A DNA stretch of 64,000 nucleotides, from positions 496,001 through 560,000 of the forward strand of contig NC_068572.1 in NCBI RefSeq assembly GCF_025698545.1, written 5' to 3'. Origin of the DNA: Gossypium raimondii. Lineage: Eukaryota > Streptophyta > Magnoliopsida > Malvales > Malvaceae. Below the pieces are notes generated by a model, which worked only from the letters and a program-made list of their open reading frames with translations, was not told the DNA's origin and did not search any database. Each line of letters begins with the position of its first letter. The first letter of the stretch is position 1. The position numbers and the translations under genes were made by a program. Positions 10,194 through 23,100 of the stretch are shown here, piece after piece.

Positions 10194-10440
10194 TAAAAAA
10201 AACACGAAGCAAAACGCGCCCCTGGGGAGCGATTTTGCCACGTCAGCAAAGTACGTCCACGTTAGCACGTTTTGTGCTGACATGGCAAAATCACTCCCCA
10301 AGGGCGCTTTTTGCTGAAATTTCACCTAGAAACGCTCATACGTGGACTCGTTTTGCCAAAATCGGCCCTTTTCGGTAAATAATACAAAAATGACCCATTT
10401 TCGTAAATATAATTGGAAGTAGGTCTTTATAGGTAAATTA
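10194..10440 (-). repeat. Right terminal inverted repeat of the PMD-MULE
   Basis: Inverted partner of the left repeat, ending in CTTTATAGGTAAATTA at 10440. It keeps the same internal palindrome: GCGATTTTGCCACGTCAG at 10229-10246 and CTGACATGGCAAAATCAC at 10277-10294. In the latter the CpG of the left copy has become CA. Its outer end lies 223 bp before the VPS41 start codon. Confidence 0.9.
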
Positions 10441-10663
10441 GTCCAAAAAGGGTGTGGAAATTAAAAATAAAGAAAAAAACACAGACAAGTAAAATGAACA
10501 CAGTTGGCAGTTGGCACCCATCATTGGCCACCGTCCCTTTTGTTTGCTAGCAAATAAATAAGTTTGATTTTAATTAACTAAACCAAATTAAAGTCCCAAA
10601 CCCCACTCAGATCCTTCTATTCCGTTTTTTTTTTTCCGTTTCTCAATTCCCGGAATCCTTCAA
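10441..10663 (+). promoter_or_regulatory. Short upstream region of VPS41, between the MULE end and the start codon
   Basis: Only 223 bp separate the transposon's right end from the ATG of VPS41. They hold an AT-rich CAAATAAATAAG stretch (about 10549-10560) as the only TATA-like candidate, and a pyrimidine-rich leader (10607-10650) typical of plant 5' UTRs. Any distal promoter elements must therefore lie inside or beyond the transposon. Transcription start is not determinable from sequence alone. Confidence 0.5.
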
Positions 10664-10744
10664 ATGTCTCCGTTTCCATCGGAGAACGGCGCCGAAGGTG
10701 AAGACGAGCGAGACGAAGAAGAAGAAGATGACGTTGAAGATGAA

Positions 10745-10776
<32 letters not shown>

Positions 10777-13700
10777 GCCGAGGCTTAAGTATCAAAGAAT
10801 GGGAGGAAGCGTACCTTCCTTTCTATCTAACGAAGCTGCTTCGTGTATCGCCGTCGCTGAGCGCATGATCGCACTCGGAACGTACGACGGAACTATTCAT
10901 ATCCTCGACTTTTTGGGAAATCAGGTGAAGGTTTTTTTTTTTCATCACTTTAGATATTATATTTCGTTTTTGAATCTTAAAAATTTCTTTAGTAATTGAA
11001 TTCAAAATATTAGTGAGTATATATATATTTGACTGGTGAGTGGACTTTAGTAAGCTATTCGGTTGTTGTGATTAGTGTTGGAAGACGAGAATTCTTTTTT
11101 GTTTGTTTGTTTGAAGTTGTGTTTGGTTGTTTGTAGGTTAAGGCATTTGCTGCTCATTCAGCTGCAGTGAATGAGCTTAGTTTTGATAAAGAAGGTGAAT
11201 ATTTAGGAAGCTGTTCTGATGATGGCTCTGTTGTAATAAATAGTCTTTTCATTGACGAGAAATTGAAATTTGAATATCATCGTCCTATGAAAGCAATTGC
11301 TCTTGATCCTGATTATGCAAGAAAATCATCTAGGAGATTCGTAGCTGGTGGCTTGGCAGGTCACTTATATTTTAATACCAAAAAGTGGCTTGGCTATAAG
11401 GATCAGGTTTGTGGTGCTTGATTGACCTTGATATATTTGAAAATGGATATCTCTCTAAATTCTTGACGTTTTGTATTTTAACTGGATTTTAGGTTTTGCA
11501 CTCGGGTGAAGGTCCAATCCATGCGGTAAAATGGCGTACAAGTCTCGTTGCTTGGGCTAATAATGTAGGCGTAAAAGTTTATGATGCTGCAAATGATCAG
11601 CGGATTACATTTATAGAAAGACCAAGATGCAGTCCTCATCCTGAAGTTTTGCTTCCTCATTTGGTTTGGCAGGTTAGTCAATGATTAAAATGAGATATGT
11701 TGGAAGTTGTTCAGACTATATAGATTTTCTAAAATTTAAACGGCAATGCCATTTTCCATTTTCTTTTTGAAGTTTTCACTTCCCTAATTTTCCATGAAGC
11801 ATGATACTGTTGCTTCTCGTTATTGCTATTGTTCTTTGTTTGAACTTTGCATTCAGGATGATACTTTATTGGTGATTGGTTGGGGAACCTCTGTCAAGAT
11901 TGCAGCAATAAGAACAAACTTGAATAATGGAGCCAATGGAACATATAGGCATGTTTCAATGTCTAACATGAACCAAGTAGATATTGTTGCATCTTTTCAG
12001 ACTAGCTATTTCATATCAGGAATTGCTCCTTTTGGTGATGCTTTGGTTCTTCTAGCTTATATTCCTAGTGAAGAAGACGGAGAGAATGGATTTAGTAGCA
12101 CAATACCATCACGACAGGTATAACATACTTGTCCTTTGCATTTTAAATTCCAATAAGTACCTCATAATGGCGTGCACCCTCCTATTTTGAGGTTGGATCG
12201 TGCCATCTTTTGTCCATTACCTGTTACAGATCTCAGAAATATGCCAACATATTTGAATGTAGTGACTCTATGCTTGACAGCAGCTATGACTGTGGTTACT
12301 GTAACTACCCAAGTTGCTACTCTGATTTGAACTTTAAGGCTGTCTTTGTTTTGAAAGGAATTTAATTTAGAAAACTTTAAGGTGAGGAAGTGTATTATCA
12401 AATGAATCAGTCAGTTCTTTTCTCAGTAATGCTAGACCCCATGCTTGTGAGCTCTTTTTGCAATTGTTATGATTCTCATTATGCATGAATCTACTGAAGC
12501 AGGGTAGTGCACAGAGACCAGAGGTACGTGTAGTAACTTGGAACAATGATGAACTGGCAACAGATGCCCTACCTGTGCATGGCTTTGAGCACTACAAAGC
12601 AAAAGATTATTCCTTGGCGCATTCTCCCTTCTCAGGTTGTTAACTTTATTTTTTAATTTTATGGACCTTTGGAAACAATTCACTGTCAATAATTAAGGTT
12701 CCTTTCTCATACAAATGCAGGAAGCAGTTATGCTGGTGGACAGTGGGCTGCTGGTGATGAACCAATCTATTACATTGTATCACCAAAGGATGTTGTCATA
12801 GCAAAACCCAGGTTACTATTGATTCTTTGTACATTGTAGCTTCCTAAAGATTATTATTGCTGCTTATTCCAAATAAAAGGATCATGGTTTGCTTTAGCAA
12901 TATGCATTAATAGCTAATTGCGTTTTGTATCAAATGTCTTTAGTGTCAATCTGGTCTTGGTTGCTTATTTATCTATGCTATATATAAATCTCCTAAATGA
13001 GTTAGTTTCATGAGTCAAGTTACACTAACTCAGTCAGGAAATAGAAAAAGAAATAAAAAAAGTAATCTATGTGAAATTAAGAGTATGTATGTTATTTAAT
13101 ATGCGATAAACACATTTAAAGAAAACTACCCACTTCCTAAAATACAATTAAAACACTCGCGTAGTGTGTTGCCATGTCCTAGTTTATCATATCATAAGGG
13201 ATTTGAGTTTATGGATAATCTCTTCCCATAGTTGCTTATTTGTTTTGCATTGTAATTCCTAGACCTTCTAATTTACTTAAATGATCTGACTTGGTGTGTA
13301 AATACATCTGTTGACCTATCCTTGCCTTTGAAGCTGACATAAAATTCACAAGCTTCTGTTGGGTGGTGTTAACATGATCTAAGAAAGTATATAGTACTAT
13401 TATAACTGGCTACTTGACAAATGGATTATAATAGTCAAACAATACTTATGAGGTGCATTCTGGTAGTACATGGCAAAAGGTTTATGATAGGTAAGTGAAT
13501 ATTATACTTTATCTTCAGATGAATGAAAATGAGGTGTATTCTCATAGGGCACAATGAGTTTTATCTGAATTTTGGTCTCAAGATTCCCCTAACATGGACG
13601 TTGACCTGTTATGATGATACTTTGGATTTGTACATATTGTATTAGAATTTGTCCTATATCTTCTAAAGTACCTACAGATATATTTTGCAAATCCTGCTTG

Positions 13701-16700
13701 GTTTTAGACCTATAAACTTTTTGATCCTAGGGATGCAGAGGATCACATTGCATGGCTTCTTCAGCATGGTCGGCATGAAAAAGCCTTAGCAGCAGCTGAG
13801 GCTGGTCAGGGACGGAGTGAACTCCTTGATGAGGTAATTTGGGTTCTTTTTCTTAATATATTTGGTAATGACTTCACATGAGTTACCATACAAAGCTGCT
13901 GGCTGTTAGCATTCTTAATTCAACCTAATTATTCCTATAATATTAAAGATTTTGGCTGCTTATGATTTTATTTTAATGTTGAATTGTGGTAAATAATACC
14001 TTTTATTGCTGATACAATTGTTTGCCTAGGTTTCTAATCCGTCGTCCATGTTAATGGCAAAAATTATTTTTGTTGCTTTTTTACCTGCTAATTTGCTTTA
14101 CATGCAGGTGGGATCAAAATACCTTGATCACTTGATTGTTGAAAGGAAATATACCGAGGCTGCATCCTTGTGTCCCAAATTGTTGCGAGGATCTGCTACA
14201 GCTTGGGAAAGGTACCAAAAGGCATTATATGTAACTCTTTCCCTACATTTCTTGTTAATCACTTGCATTCAAATGCTTTTGACAGATGGGTATTTCATTT
14301 TGCTCATCTCCGTCAGCTTCCTGCATTGGTTCCATATATACCTACTGAAAACCCAAGGCTGCGTGATACTGCTTATGAGGTTTGTTAGGACAACAACTCT
14401 GTGCAAATATTCATGTAGTCCACTTGTATGGCCTTTCATATATGTCAACTTGGAATTTAAAACTACCCTTTTGCTATGCTGCAGGTTGCACTTGTGGCCC
14501 TGGCAACAAATCCAGCCTTTCATACGGATCTATTATCAACTGTTAAATCTTGGCCACCTGTCATTTATTCTGCATTACCTGTTATTTCTGCGATAGAGCC
14601 ACAGTTAAATACTTCATCAATGACTGATGCCCTTAAAGAGGTTTGTAAGGCAGTTTGTGAATATCTGATATGATTTGAGTGTTGAATCGGCTAATGGTTC
14701 ATATGTTGAATTATCCTTAATTTTTTCTTGATAGGCACTTGCAGAGTTATATATTATTAATGGGCAGTATGAGAAAGCTTTTTCACTCTATGCTGATGTA
14801 AGTGTTTGGATGTAAATTTGTGCTCTTGTTACCTTTCAATTCATCTAATGTAAATTGTTTCGGCTAGTTTCCATCTATTCTCTAGTTGGATAGCTTGTAT
14901 GTTAATTAGTTTACTTCTCTTGAGTTTTTCAGCTCATGAAGCCTGATATATTTGACTTCATTGAAAGGCACAACTTACATGATTCCATTCGTGAAAAGGT
15001 ATGGTTATGGTCCTTATGGAGGAGCAGGTGCAATATCTGAGCTGCTTTGCCTTCTCATGAATGATTATTTTTTTATAGAATAACTTAATACCTGTTTCAT
15101 TTGAGGCCAACCTGTGAAATTCTGAAATGGATGCATTACATGATTTTACTACCTATGTTGAAACTTGACCCTTTGATTTTCAATGATACTTAAAGTCAAC
15201 ACTATATAGTACATGCTCTTTGCACCATTTTGCATAAATAAAAACACTTCATGTACTTCCATTTTCCCTTTGTTGACATTCTAGATAATTTTTTACTTAT
15301 TTTTTTATTCTATTATTGAAGTCCTTTCTCTTATGTGTACGGTGCAGGTTGTCCAGTTGATGATGCTAGATTGTAAGCATGCTGTTTCTTTGTTGATCCA
15401 AAATAGGGACTTGATTACACCATCTGAAGTTGTTTCACAACTTTTGAGTTCTGGAAATAAGTGTGATTCAAGATATTTCTTGCATTTATATCTGCATTCA
15501 TTATTTGAAGTCAACCCACATGCTCGAAAGGATTATCATGATATGCAGGTATGTATGAGACAACTATTTCGGCATTTTAATAGCATTTATTTGAATATCG
15601 TGGGCTTCATTTACTCTGACAGTTCTCTATTATTTGATATTTGCTATAACTTTCTAGCTTCAAACCTTAGTTGTTGGGGCCAACAACCCAATGGAGCAAG
15701 TGGTAAAGAAGCTCTGTGTACTATGTTGGCACCCGAGACCAGGGTTCAAACCCTGTGTAAATAACCCAAAAATTATAATCATACCCCAAAAAAAAGGTTG
15801 TTGGGAGGTAAAATTTATTTCACCCTGTCTGTGCGGTCAATGGTGGAGAAGCAAAATTGCAGTAGGTTCCAAATTAGTACGGATTAGTTTTGACAACATT
15901 AGACCAGCCATGGCAGCTGAACTTGGACTGTTTATATGGGTTTCAGTTGGCTGCTAACAATGGCCTAAGTGGTTCAAACATTCATCAACAGAGCTCAATT
16001 TAAGGCTGTAACCTGGACCATAAATTAAACCAGGCTATATAGTTTTGCTGGTCTGATCATCAGGTGTACCGCTTCTATGTGTTAAATTCAATCCAAATAA
16101 AGAAAAAGAGGAGGAGGAAAGAAGAGTAAGATTTCCTATCGGTTGGGAATATGCTCTTTCAATGCTTTTTTTTGATGCTATGTTCGATATTTTATTGCAT
16201 GTTTACTGAACATGTACATTCATGTGTGTAAGGTACTCGTTCTTATGTTGAGTGGATTTTCTAATAAATATTGTACTCTTATCTTGCCGTTTAGGTAGAG
16301 CTTTATGCTGAATATGATCCAAAGGTTCTACTTCCTTTTCTTCGCAGTAGTCAACATTACACACTGGAGAAGGTTTGGATCTAAACATTAGGTTATAATT
16401 GATGGCATAATAATTTTTCCATAAATGATGCCGTTGAAATTCATCCTCAGGCATATGAAATCTGTGTTAGAAGAGATCTTTTGAAGGAACAAGTATTCAT
16501 CCTCGGAAGAATGGGAAATTCAAAACAAGCTCTTGCGGTCATAATAAATGAATTAGGAGATATAGAAGAGGTACTTTATGTCATTTTCAGTGTTCAGTCC
16601 TTCAGCTTTTAGCTTAACGATTGGTACTAATGAGAAAAGCCTTGTCATTTTCCCTAGGCTGTAGAATTTGTGAGCATGCAGCATGATGATGATCTTTGGG

Positions 16701-18146
16701 AAGAGTTGATTCAGCAATGCCTCCACAAACCCGAAATGGTAGTGGCATAAAAACTAAAAGTATCCATACACCGTTAAATTTATTCTGTTAAATTTATTAG
16801 TGCAACATTTTGAAACAAAAAATATTCACTTTGTAGTCATGTAACAAAAAAGAAATAGATGTTGTAATGTACTTGAATTTAACAGAAGAACTTTCATTAT
16901 ATTAACAATTGGACTGACATTTTAAAATCCGAAAAGTAGAGAAACTAAATTCCTAAAAATAAAAGCAGGGGAACTAAATTCCAATTGCACGAAAAATATA
17001 GTGACTTAGAGTACATTTTAACCATATACTTGTGATTTGTCATATTTATCTTTTGTTTTCCCATTTTTTTTTTTTCATTTTACTACTCTCACTAATTGGC
17101 AGGTGGGTGTCTTATTGGAACACACTGTTGGCAATCTTGATCCTCTCTATATTGTAAACATAGTACCCAATGGCCTAGAGATTCCTCGGTTAGTATTCTT
17201 TCTCGAGTAAAATTTGCAAACTAAAGTGTGTAGCTAGCAGTTTGAATAACATCGTCTGGGTTTCGTAGTAAAAAAATGGAGGAAAGGGAAACCTGGTTCA
17301 CTATCAAGAACTCGCATTTATCTGATGGTTAACTGTCAAGGATTCATACATGTGTAAAAAGCTCATAGCTATTTGAGTTGTTGTTTTAATAAACGGGCTT
17401 TACTATCGGTTAAGCATCGGCTGCTGGTCCTCAGAAGAAATGTGGCTGAATGAACCAACTAGTCTAAGTCCCTAGTTGGTGGGATCTAATTCGAATCACT
17501 TTATTTACTTACAGTATGTGATCGGTTCAGTATAATTTGACCCCATTGTATATGTTATTTTCAGGCTTAGGGATCGTCTAGTCAAAATTATAACAGATTA
17601 CAGAACCGAAACTTCTCTTAGACATGGATGCAATGATATTCTCAAGGTACTCGTACTCTTATAACACGTGTCGTAACTTTCAATCGTTGAAACTTGAAAT
17701 TAATGTAAATGCGAAATATACAGGCTGATTGTGTTGACCTGTTGGTTAAATACTACAAAGAAGCGAGACGTGCAGTTTACTTGAGCAATGAAGAAGACGA
17801 TACTCGATCCAAGAGGGATGCAAGTGGAGCCTCTTTACCAATAGAGAAAACATCTAGCGTGAGAAACACGGTGGTTAAGTCTAAAACTAGAGGGGGTGGA
17901 AGATGTTGTTTGTGTTTCGATCCTTTATCTATACAAAATGTATTGGTCACCGTGTTCTTTTGTTGTCATGCTTATCACACTACTTGCTTGACGGACTCTA
18001 CTTACAGTAATAGCAACAAAAAAGGGACCGGACCAACTTCACAAGAGCCATACGGTTATGACAATGATGATGATGAAGATGAAGAAGACGACCAGGCCGG
18101 TGACGCCCGAATGCGATGTATTCTATGTACCACGGCGGCAAGTTGA
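10664..18146 (+). CDS. VPS41: Vacuolar protein sorting-associated protein 41 (HOPS subunit), 19 coding exons
   Basis: Exons: 10664-10924, 11137-11406, 11493-11672, 11857-12117, 12503-12635, 12721-12811, 13731-13833, 14108-14211, 14286-14379, 14485-14640, 14735-14797, 14933-14998, 15348-15548, 16295-16372, 16451-16570, 16658-16738, 17103-17188, 17565-17646, 17724-18146. All introns are GT-AG and the frame stays open for 950 codons, close to plant VPS41 length. Residues 13-38 are strongly acidic. A WD40-like propeller follows (about 50-400; LGTYDGTIHILDFLG, EYLGSCSDDGSVV). Next is the clathrin-heavy-chain repeat solenoid (about 450-780), then a C-terminal RING-H2 with eight ligands (C871/C872-x-C874, C890/891, H892, H895, C898, C942, C945). 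VPS41 tethers late endosomes to the vacuole in the HOPS complex. The start is the first in-frame ATG after a pyrimidine-rich leader. Intron 13 carries a SINE-like insertion. Confidence 0.96.
15660..15800 (+). mobile_element. tRNA-derived SINE-like insertion in VPS41 intron 13
   Basis: The region has a pol III promoter layout. A box-like GGAGCAAGTGG lies at 15693-15703 and an exact B box GGTTCAAACCC at 15743-15753, inside a small stem (CAGGG...CCCTG). The A-B spacing of about 40 bp is tRNA-like, but the rest does not fold as a tRNA. An A-rich stretch (about 15785-15795) follows. The ends are not defined, so length and family are unsure. Confidence 0.5.
16895..17050. mobile_element. Partial AT-rich MITE-like repeat in VPS41 intron 16
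   Basis: Contains AAAAGTAGAGAAACTAAATT and a similar GGGGAACTAAATTCCAATT. These match one arm of the palindromic repeat at 18487-18665 and related copies later in the window. The other arm is not recognisable, so this is a half element or relic. Confidence 0.4.
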
Positions 18147-18486
18147 GTTAACTTTCGTGTGTGTGTGTGGTCTGACAAATTTGGTGCTTGTGCAGGTAAA
18201 AATTTCATGATTCGTATCTTTCCTTGGCCCATTCTCTTTGAATTGTTGTTGTGCTTCAGTTATAGTGGCAATATATATATTATAGTCCCTTGTAATCATT
18301 GGAAAGTGTAATTAAATCCTTTTTGGCGGTTGATTTAGATAATATATGTATACCTATGTAGTACCATAAAGAAAAGTTCTTTTTAATGAAATATATGTGA
18401 TGTGATTTACCGTGAGTTCCAAACCAGAATCAGCTTTGTTAATTTTAGATACCATAAATATGATCAATATCGTTAATTAAAAAAAA

Positions 18487-18670
18487 TCTACTTTTCCTAA
18501 ATTTGGAACTTAGTTCATATACTCTTATTTTCTTGTAGTTTAGCTCCTCTACTTTTCTGACAAAAATTGTCAATAATTGGATTTGAATTTTAAAATGTGA
18601 AAAGTAGAGGAATAAATTATAAAAATAAATAAAAGTATAGAGACTAAATTCTAAATTTGAGAAGAGTATA
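18487..18670. mobile_element. Palindromic MITE ("CTCTACTTTT" family) downstream of VPS41
   Basis: The left arm CCTAAATTTGGAACTTAGTT, extending to CTCCTCTACTTTTC, is the imperfect reverse complement of the right arm that begins GAAAAGTAGAGG and ends CTAAATTTGAGAAG. Arms are about 65 bp with a short centre. Related copies lie near 49070-49480, 58527-58898 and 60480-60630. The rest of the VPS41-AP2 intergenic region (18671-19760) is AT-rich with no gene; poor TATA-like words and (AT)n tracts are scattered through it. Confidence 0.6.
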
Positions 18671-19764
18671 GAGACTGATGCCATATGATTGATGGGGAAG
18701 TAAACATGTTAAGTTGGCAAATTTTAACTGAAACTACTAATGACGATAATGGTTAGACTAGAATTTTTAAATTGAAAAAAAAAAAGAGGATTGAATTTTT
18801 AACTTTTAAAATATGGGGATTAAATATCTAACTTTTTAAAAAAATACAGGGACTAGCGAACTCAAAGCCTACTGAATATTACTTTTTAAGTAAGAGGGGA
18901 TCTTGATTTTTTTCGAAAAAGTTTCGGAAGTGTCATCCATTAGAGCTAATAGATTTCTCAACTAGAAAAAATTTTGCTTGTCAACTCTACGAAGAGTTCA
19001 AATTCTTCCATTCAAAGCTAACAAATTTCTTAATCGAATAAAATTCTCTGCAAAAAAAAAAAAACACATAAGATAATTGATTCAACAAAATGAGAACATG
19101 TAAAATTTTAATTCTTCTATTTACTTTTATTTGTCATAAAACAATTTTGATTCTTAAGGCTAAAATTCTAAAAATAAAATAGAAGTACTAAATTATAAAC
19201 ATTAAAAATTGAAGCAAATTTTAACTCTCATTATTGGATCTGATATACATTATAAAAGGTTTAATTCACAATTCAAGTATACTTATTTTCTTACTATAGT
19301 ATTTAAGCTTTTTTTCCTAAATTAGTACATTTTATAATATTTTTTTAATTTTATATATTATTTTAACTTTTAAAATTTAAAATTATATATTTTAGAATTT
19401 TATAAAAATATTTTAAACTTTTAAAAAATTATATATATATGATTTTATTATATTTTTAATCAATATAATATATAATATTTAAAAAATAAAAAAGACACAT
19501 GACGTGTTCTAATAATGTCATGTAATCTGTCAATACAAATCAATGATCGGTCAAAGTCAAAATATTTTAAATATTATAATATTTATTTTTAAATCTAATA
19601 TTTTATTTTAAATGAACTTAATTGCCACATAAACAAAATAGAGAAAATTAATATTTAAGTTTCAAATTGAGATAAAAAATTTAAATACCAAAGTAAAAAA
19701 ATAAGTATACTTTAGGGCCAAATCATGAATTAAACATACAAATATACATAAAAGCAAAATCCAA

Positions 19765-20116
19765 ATCATATATATATAAATAAATAAATAAATAAATAAA
19801 TAAACCCGATCCGACTAACGAACAACTCTACTCCAGCTCTACTCTCGACGGCTATTTTTTTCCTCCAAATTTTGTTCCTCCTTTTTATATCTAAGTACTC
19901 ATTTTCTCCTTTTTTTTATTTTTAAATTTCAAATTTGAAAAAAACTTACATATTATTTTTCAAACACCTCATGTTCATCTCCGTTATCCTTTTTTTCTGA
20001 TGCCGGATCGATTTCTCCGTTGCCGTTGAAAAACAAAAAGAGGTAAAAGATCTGGAAAATCGAGAACGCAGATCGCGAAACAGGAAAGAAGAAAGTGGAT
20101 CGATCAATAAAACGGA
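19765..20116 (+). promoter_or_regulatory. Core promoter and 5' UTR of the AP-2 alpha gene
   Basis: A TATA-like TATATATAAA lies at 19771-19780, at the head of an (AAAT)n run to about 19803. It is followed by pyrimidine-rich CTCTACTCCAGCTCTACTCT (from about 19827), a plausible transcription start and leader. The leader to the ATG would be about 300 nt. This is inferred from motif and distance only. Confidence 0.45.
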
Positions 20117-23100
20117 ATGGCAATGCACGGGATGAGAGGTCTCTCGATTTTCATAAGCGACATGCGTAATTGTCAGAACAAAGAGCAAGAGCGTTTGCGT
20201 GTCGATAAAGAGCTCGGCAACATACGTAATCGCTTCAAAAAAGAAAAGGTTAGGGGTTACAAAGCATTTTTATTTTATTTTTTATTAATTTAAATTTCGG
20301 TGTATTAGAAAACGATCGGACTTGCTCTTCTTTTTTTTTAAAATTTTTATGAGCTTCAGTAGGATAAAAGTGGACATAGATTCTTTTGTTAATTAATTTT
20401 TTTGTTTTAGAGAAGAGAAAAAAATTATGAACTTAGTTTAGCTGTGAAGTCTATGCATTTGTGAACGCTGTAAATGTATCGATTATTTACAGCAATTGCG
20501 ATCTTCCGAAGTACTTACTGCGATATTTCTTTATAATATTTTATATAGAGTTTGCAGTAGGATTGGATCTCCTATCTTAAGAATTCTACCTATGTTTGTG
20601 AACCCTACCTTGAGCAAAAATATATGTACTTATGTAGTGTATGGACAGTATTTTGCTTGCTAATTCTGAGAAACTCTTTACAATTTGAGCTTCCTGTTAA
20701 AGACCATGTATGAAACCTTTCTAAACATGTATAGTGAATGATACTATAGTAGGCATGCAAAATCACGTTATGTGTATGCATTATTGAGAATCTATCCTTT
20801 TCAAAGATGTCTTTCCATAAAACGATGAACTTATCAATTCAATGGCGTATTTGAACTGAAAATGTTCTTTTTATTTGGATTTTACAAATCTAGCCACTTT
20901 TGATGGTTAGAACAGGTCCTTGAATTATTTGATTTGGTTTGCTTTAATTTGATGTTATAGTTGTAGAGTATTGAGTCTTTCTCTCCCCTCCCATCTCCTT
21001 TAACCTCCTCTTGTGGGCACTCTTTATGTGGTTCATATTTGAGCATTTTCGATTTGCATTCCCCTATTTTGTTCTATGTTGAAGGGAAGAACACAAGGTT
21101 TTCTATCTAATGAACATTTCCTTCCTCCTTTCCTCACTACTATAGTAAATTGGAAAGGTTAGTTTGTGCTTTAGTAGGATTATAGTTGAATTTTACAGTA
21201 TTTTGTACTTTTTCCTTCCCAAGTTGTAATTGCCAAACTTTATAACTTTTTCCTTGTTGGGAAATTTTCTTTCCTTAGTCATCGCGTCATCTTACTAGTT
21301 TGTTATGTTTGATTCATAGAGTTTCATATAAATCAAATTCTAGCCTCAGTAAGAAAGTAAGAAACATAAATTGCATTTGCTTTTGTATCACACTGAGTAT
21401 TTGCTCCAGCTTCATACACGCTAGAATGTTATGTTCTACACTCTTTTACAGGAGTCTGCTTATTTATGTACTTAAGTGCAGTTGGGTAAATCTCAGTGAG
21501 TTCTCCATCTCCAACAAAGTAACCTTGTTGTTTTTATATGATATTTTTTTCATTCTTTCATAGTTGACTTATTGGGGAGGAGTTGAGCTCATTCTTCACA
21601 TTAAGTTTAAACCTTAGAGCCAAAATTTTCCAAACCCTGCCCATTCCCTGTAGAAACTTTTACATGGAAAGACTTAGTGCCTTGATAGGTGACATATTTT
21701 TATTGCCTTACCAAGATGAGTGAGCAGTTTTTATTGAAAGTTCACATTCTTCTGACAGGGATTGACACCATATGATAAGAAGAAATATGTTTGGAAAATG
21801 CTTTACATTTACATGCTGGGTTATGATGTTGATTTTGGTCATATGGAAGCTGTTTCCTTGATATCTGCACCAAAGTATCCAGAAAAGCAGGTGAGATCAA
21901 TTTTGTTATCTCTTTAATTTTGATCAGTGTCACATTTGTGAGACCTTAATTGGCGAGAAAAACCTGGTGGACCTACGCACTACAGGTGACATCCTTAAGA
22001 GCTTGAAAGAACAGAAAACAAGAAAAGTTGTAAACCAAGGCCTAAAGTTTTTTAATCATTTCCTCCTTTCCCTTTCAGAAGGAAAGAGGGGATAGGGCCA
22101 ATAAAACTTGAATGCATGAACAAGATAACATGTTGAAAGGTCTCAGCTTTCAATACTTAGAATCTGCATTAGCATGAAAGCTTTATCCTTTGTATTCATA
22201 TCAGTTACTGTTACATGTAACTTGTTTCCTACAATGATAAAGCTGGCAAGTGATTGGCACTGTCTAAGCACTGTAGATAACCATCATATAATAGCATTCT
22301 GATTCTTGTAAGTATTTGAATGGGGCCATATGATATCTATTTTAGTATGTATTATGGAAGCCTGGATAATATATGGATATTCATGTAATTTTTTCGGATA
22401 ATGTAGCTTATTGTGTTTCTCATAAAAAGGATATAATTATCATTCTCTGTATGGACATGGTTGATATTCAAATCTGTATTTAACTCTATTAATTATTTTT
22501 CTCCTTTTTTTTGGCTTTCCATTATTGGCTGTAGGTTGGATACATTGTGACATCATGTTTGCTCAACGAAAATCATGATTTTCTGAGATTAGCAATCAAC
22601 ACTGTACGCAATGATATAATTGGTCGAAATGAGACTTTCCAGTGCCTAGCATTAACCCTGGTAAGGCTAAGAAAATTTGCTTGAGGTTCTAGACATTATC
22701 TATGTAATTAGAATGGTATAGAACTGTTTGTAATTTACAACATCGAGCACCTAGCCTACATACTTAATTGAGATGCTTACAGAAGGTATGATTTAGTCGG
22801 CGACATGTGATTCAGAATTTTCCTTTTTTCTCTTTTCTCAAGAATTTGTTCAGTTTTCCAAATATTATTCATCACTTTACAGTTTATATCACAGCTTATT
22901 ATTTCTGGATCTGCAATAGGTGGTTATAGTACTATGATTTTGTTGTTAATCAAATGCCATGAGGGAACTCACTGTTCTATTGCGTTGCGCCTTGGATGTT
23001 GCTTTGTAGTCTATAAAGTTTTTAGTTATTGATGTTCTGGTTACTCTTTTGTCGTTACCTTTTGTTGGGCTGATTTATGGACATCTAAGGATTTCCATAT

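Larger units (their letters stand above)
3911..10440. mobile_element. Complete but decayed Mutator-like element (MULE) carrying a PMD gene and a transposase
   Basis: The element is 6.5 kb and is bounded by long terminal inverted repeats (3911-4158 and about 10194-10440). The outermost 16 bp are identical when inverted (TAATTTACCTATAAAG). Inside, a plant-mobile-domain gene runs on + (about 4408-6450) and a MuDR-family transposase runs on - (9402 to 6632), so the two genes converge tail to tail. Both contain many stops and frame breaks, so the copy should not be autonomous. MULEs normally make 9-bp target duplications, but none is visible here: the left flank is an (AAT)n tract and the right flank starts GTCCAAAAA. 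PMD domains are known both in host MAIN/MAIL proteins and in transposons. Confidence 0.88.

Noticed and set aside
10720..10780. GAA/GAG run as a microsatellite or assembly artefact
   Set aside because: It is in frame at the start of VPS41 and encodes an acidic stretch, so it is kept as coding.
14048..14596. Long + frame at 14048-14596 as a separate protein
   Set aside because: It reads through VPS41 introns in another frame. The exons it overlaps belong to VPS41 with clean GT-AG junctions.
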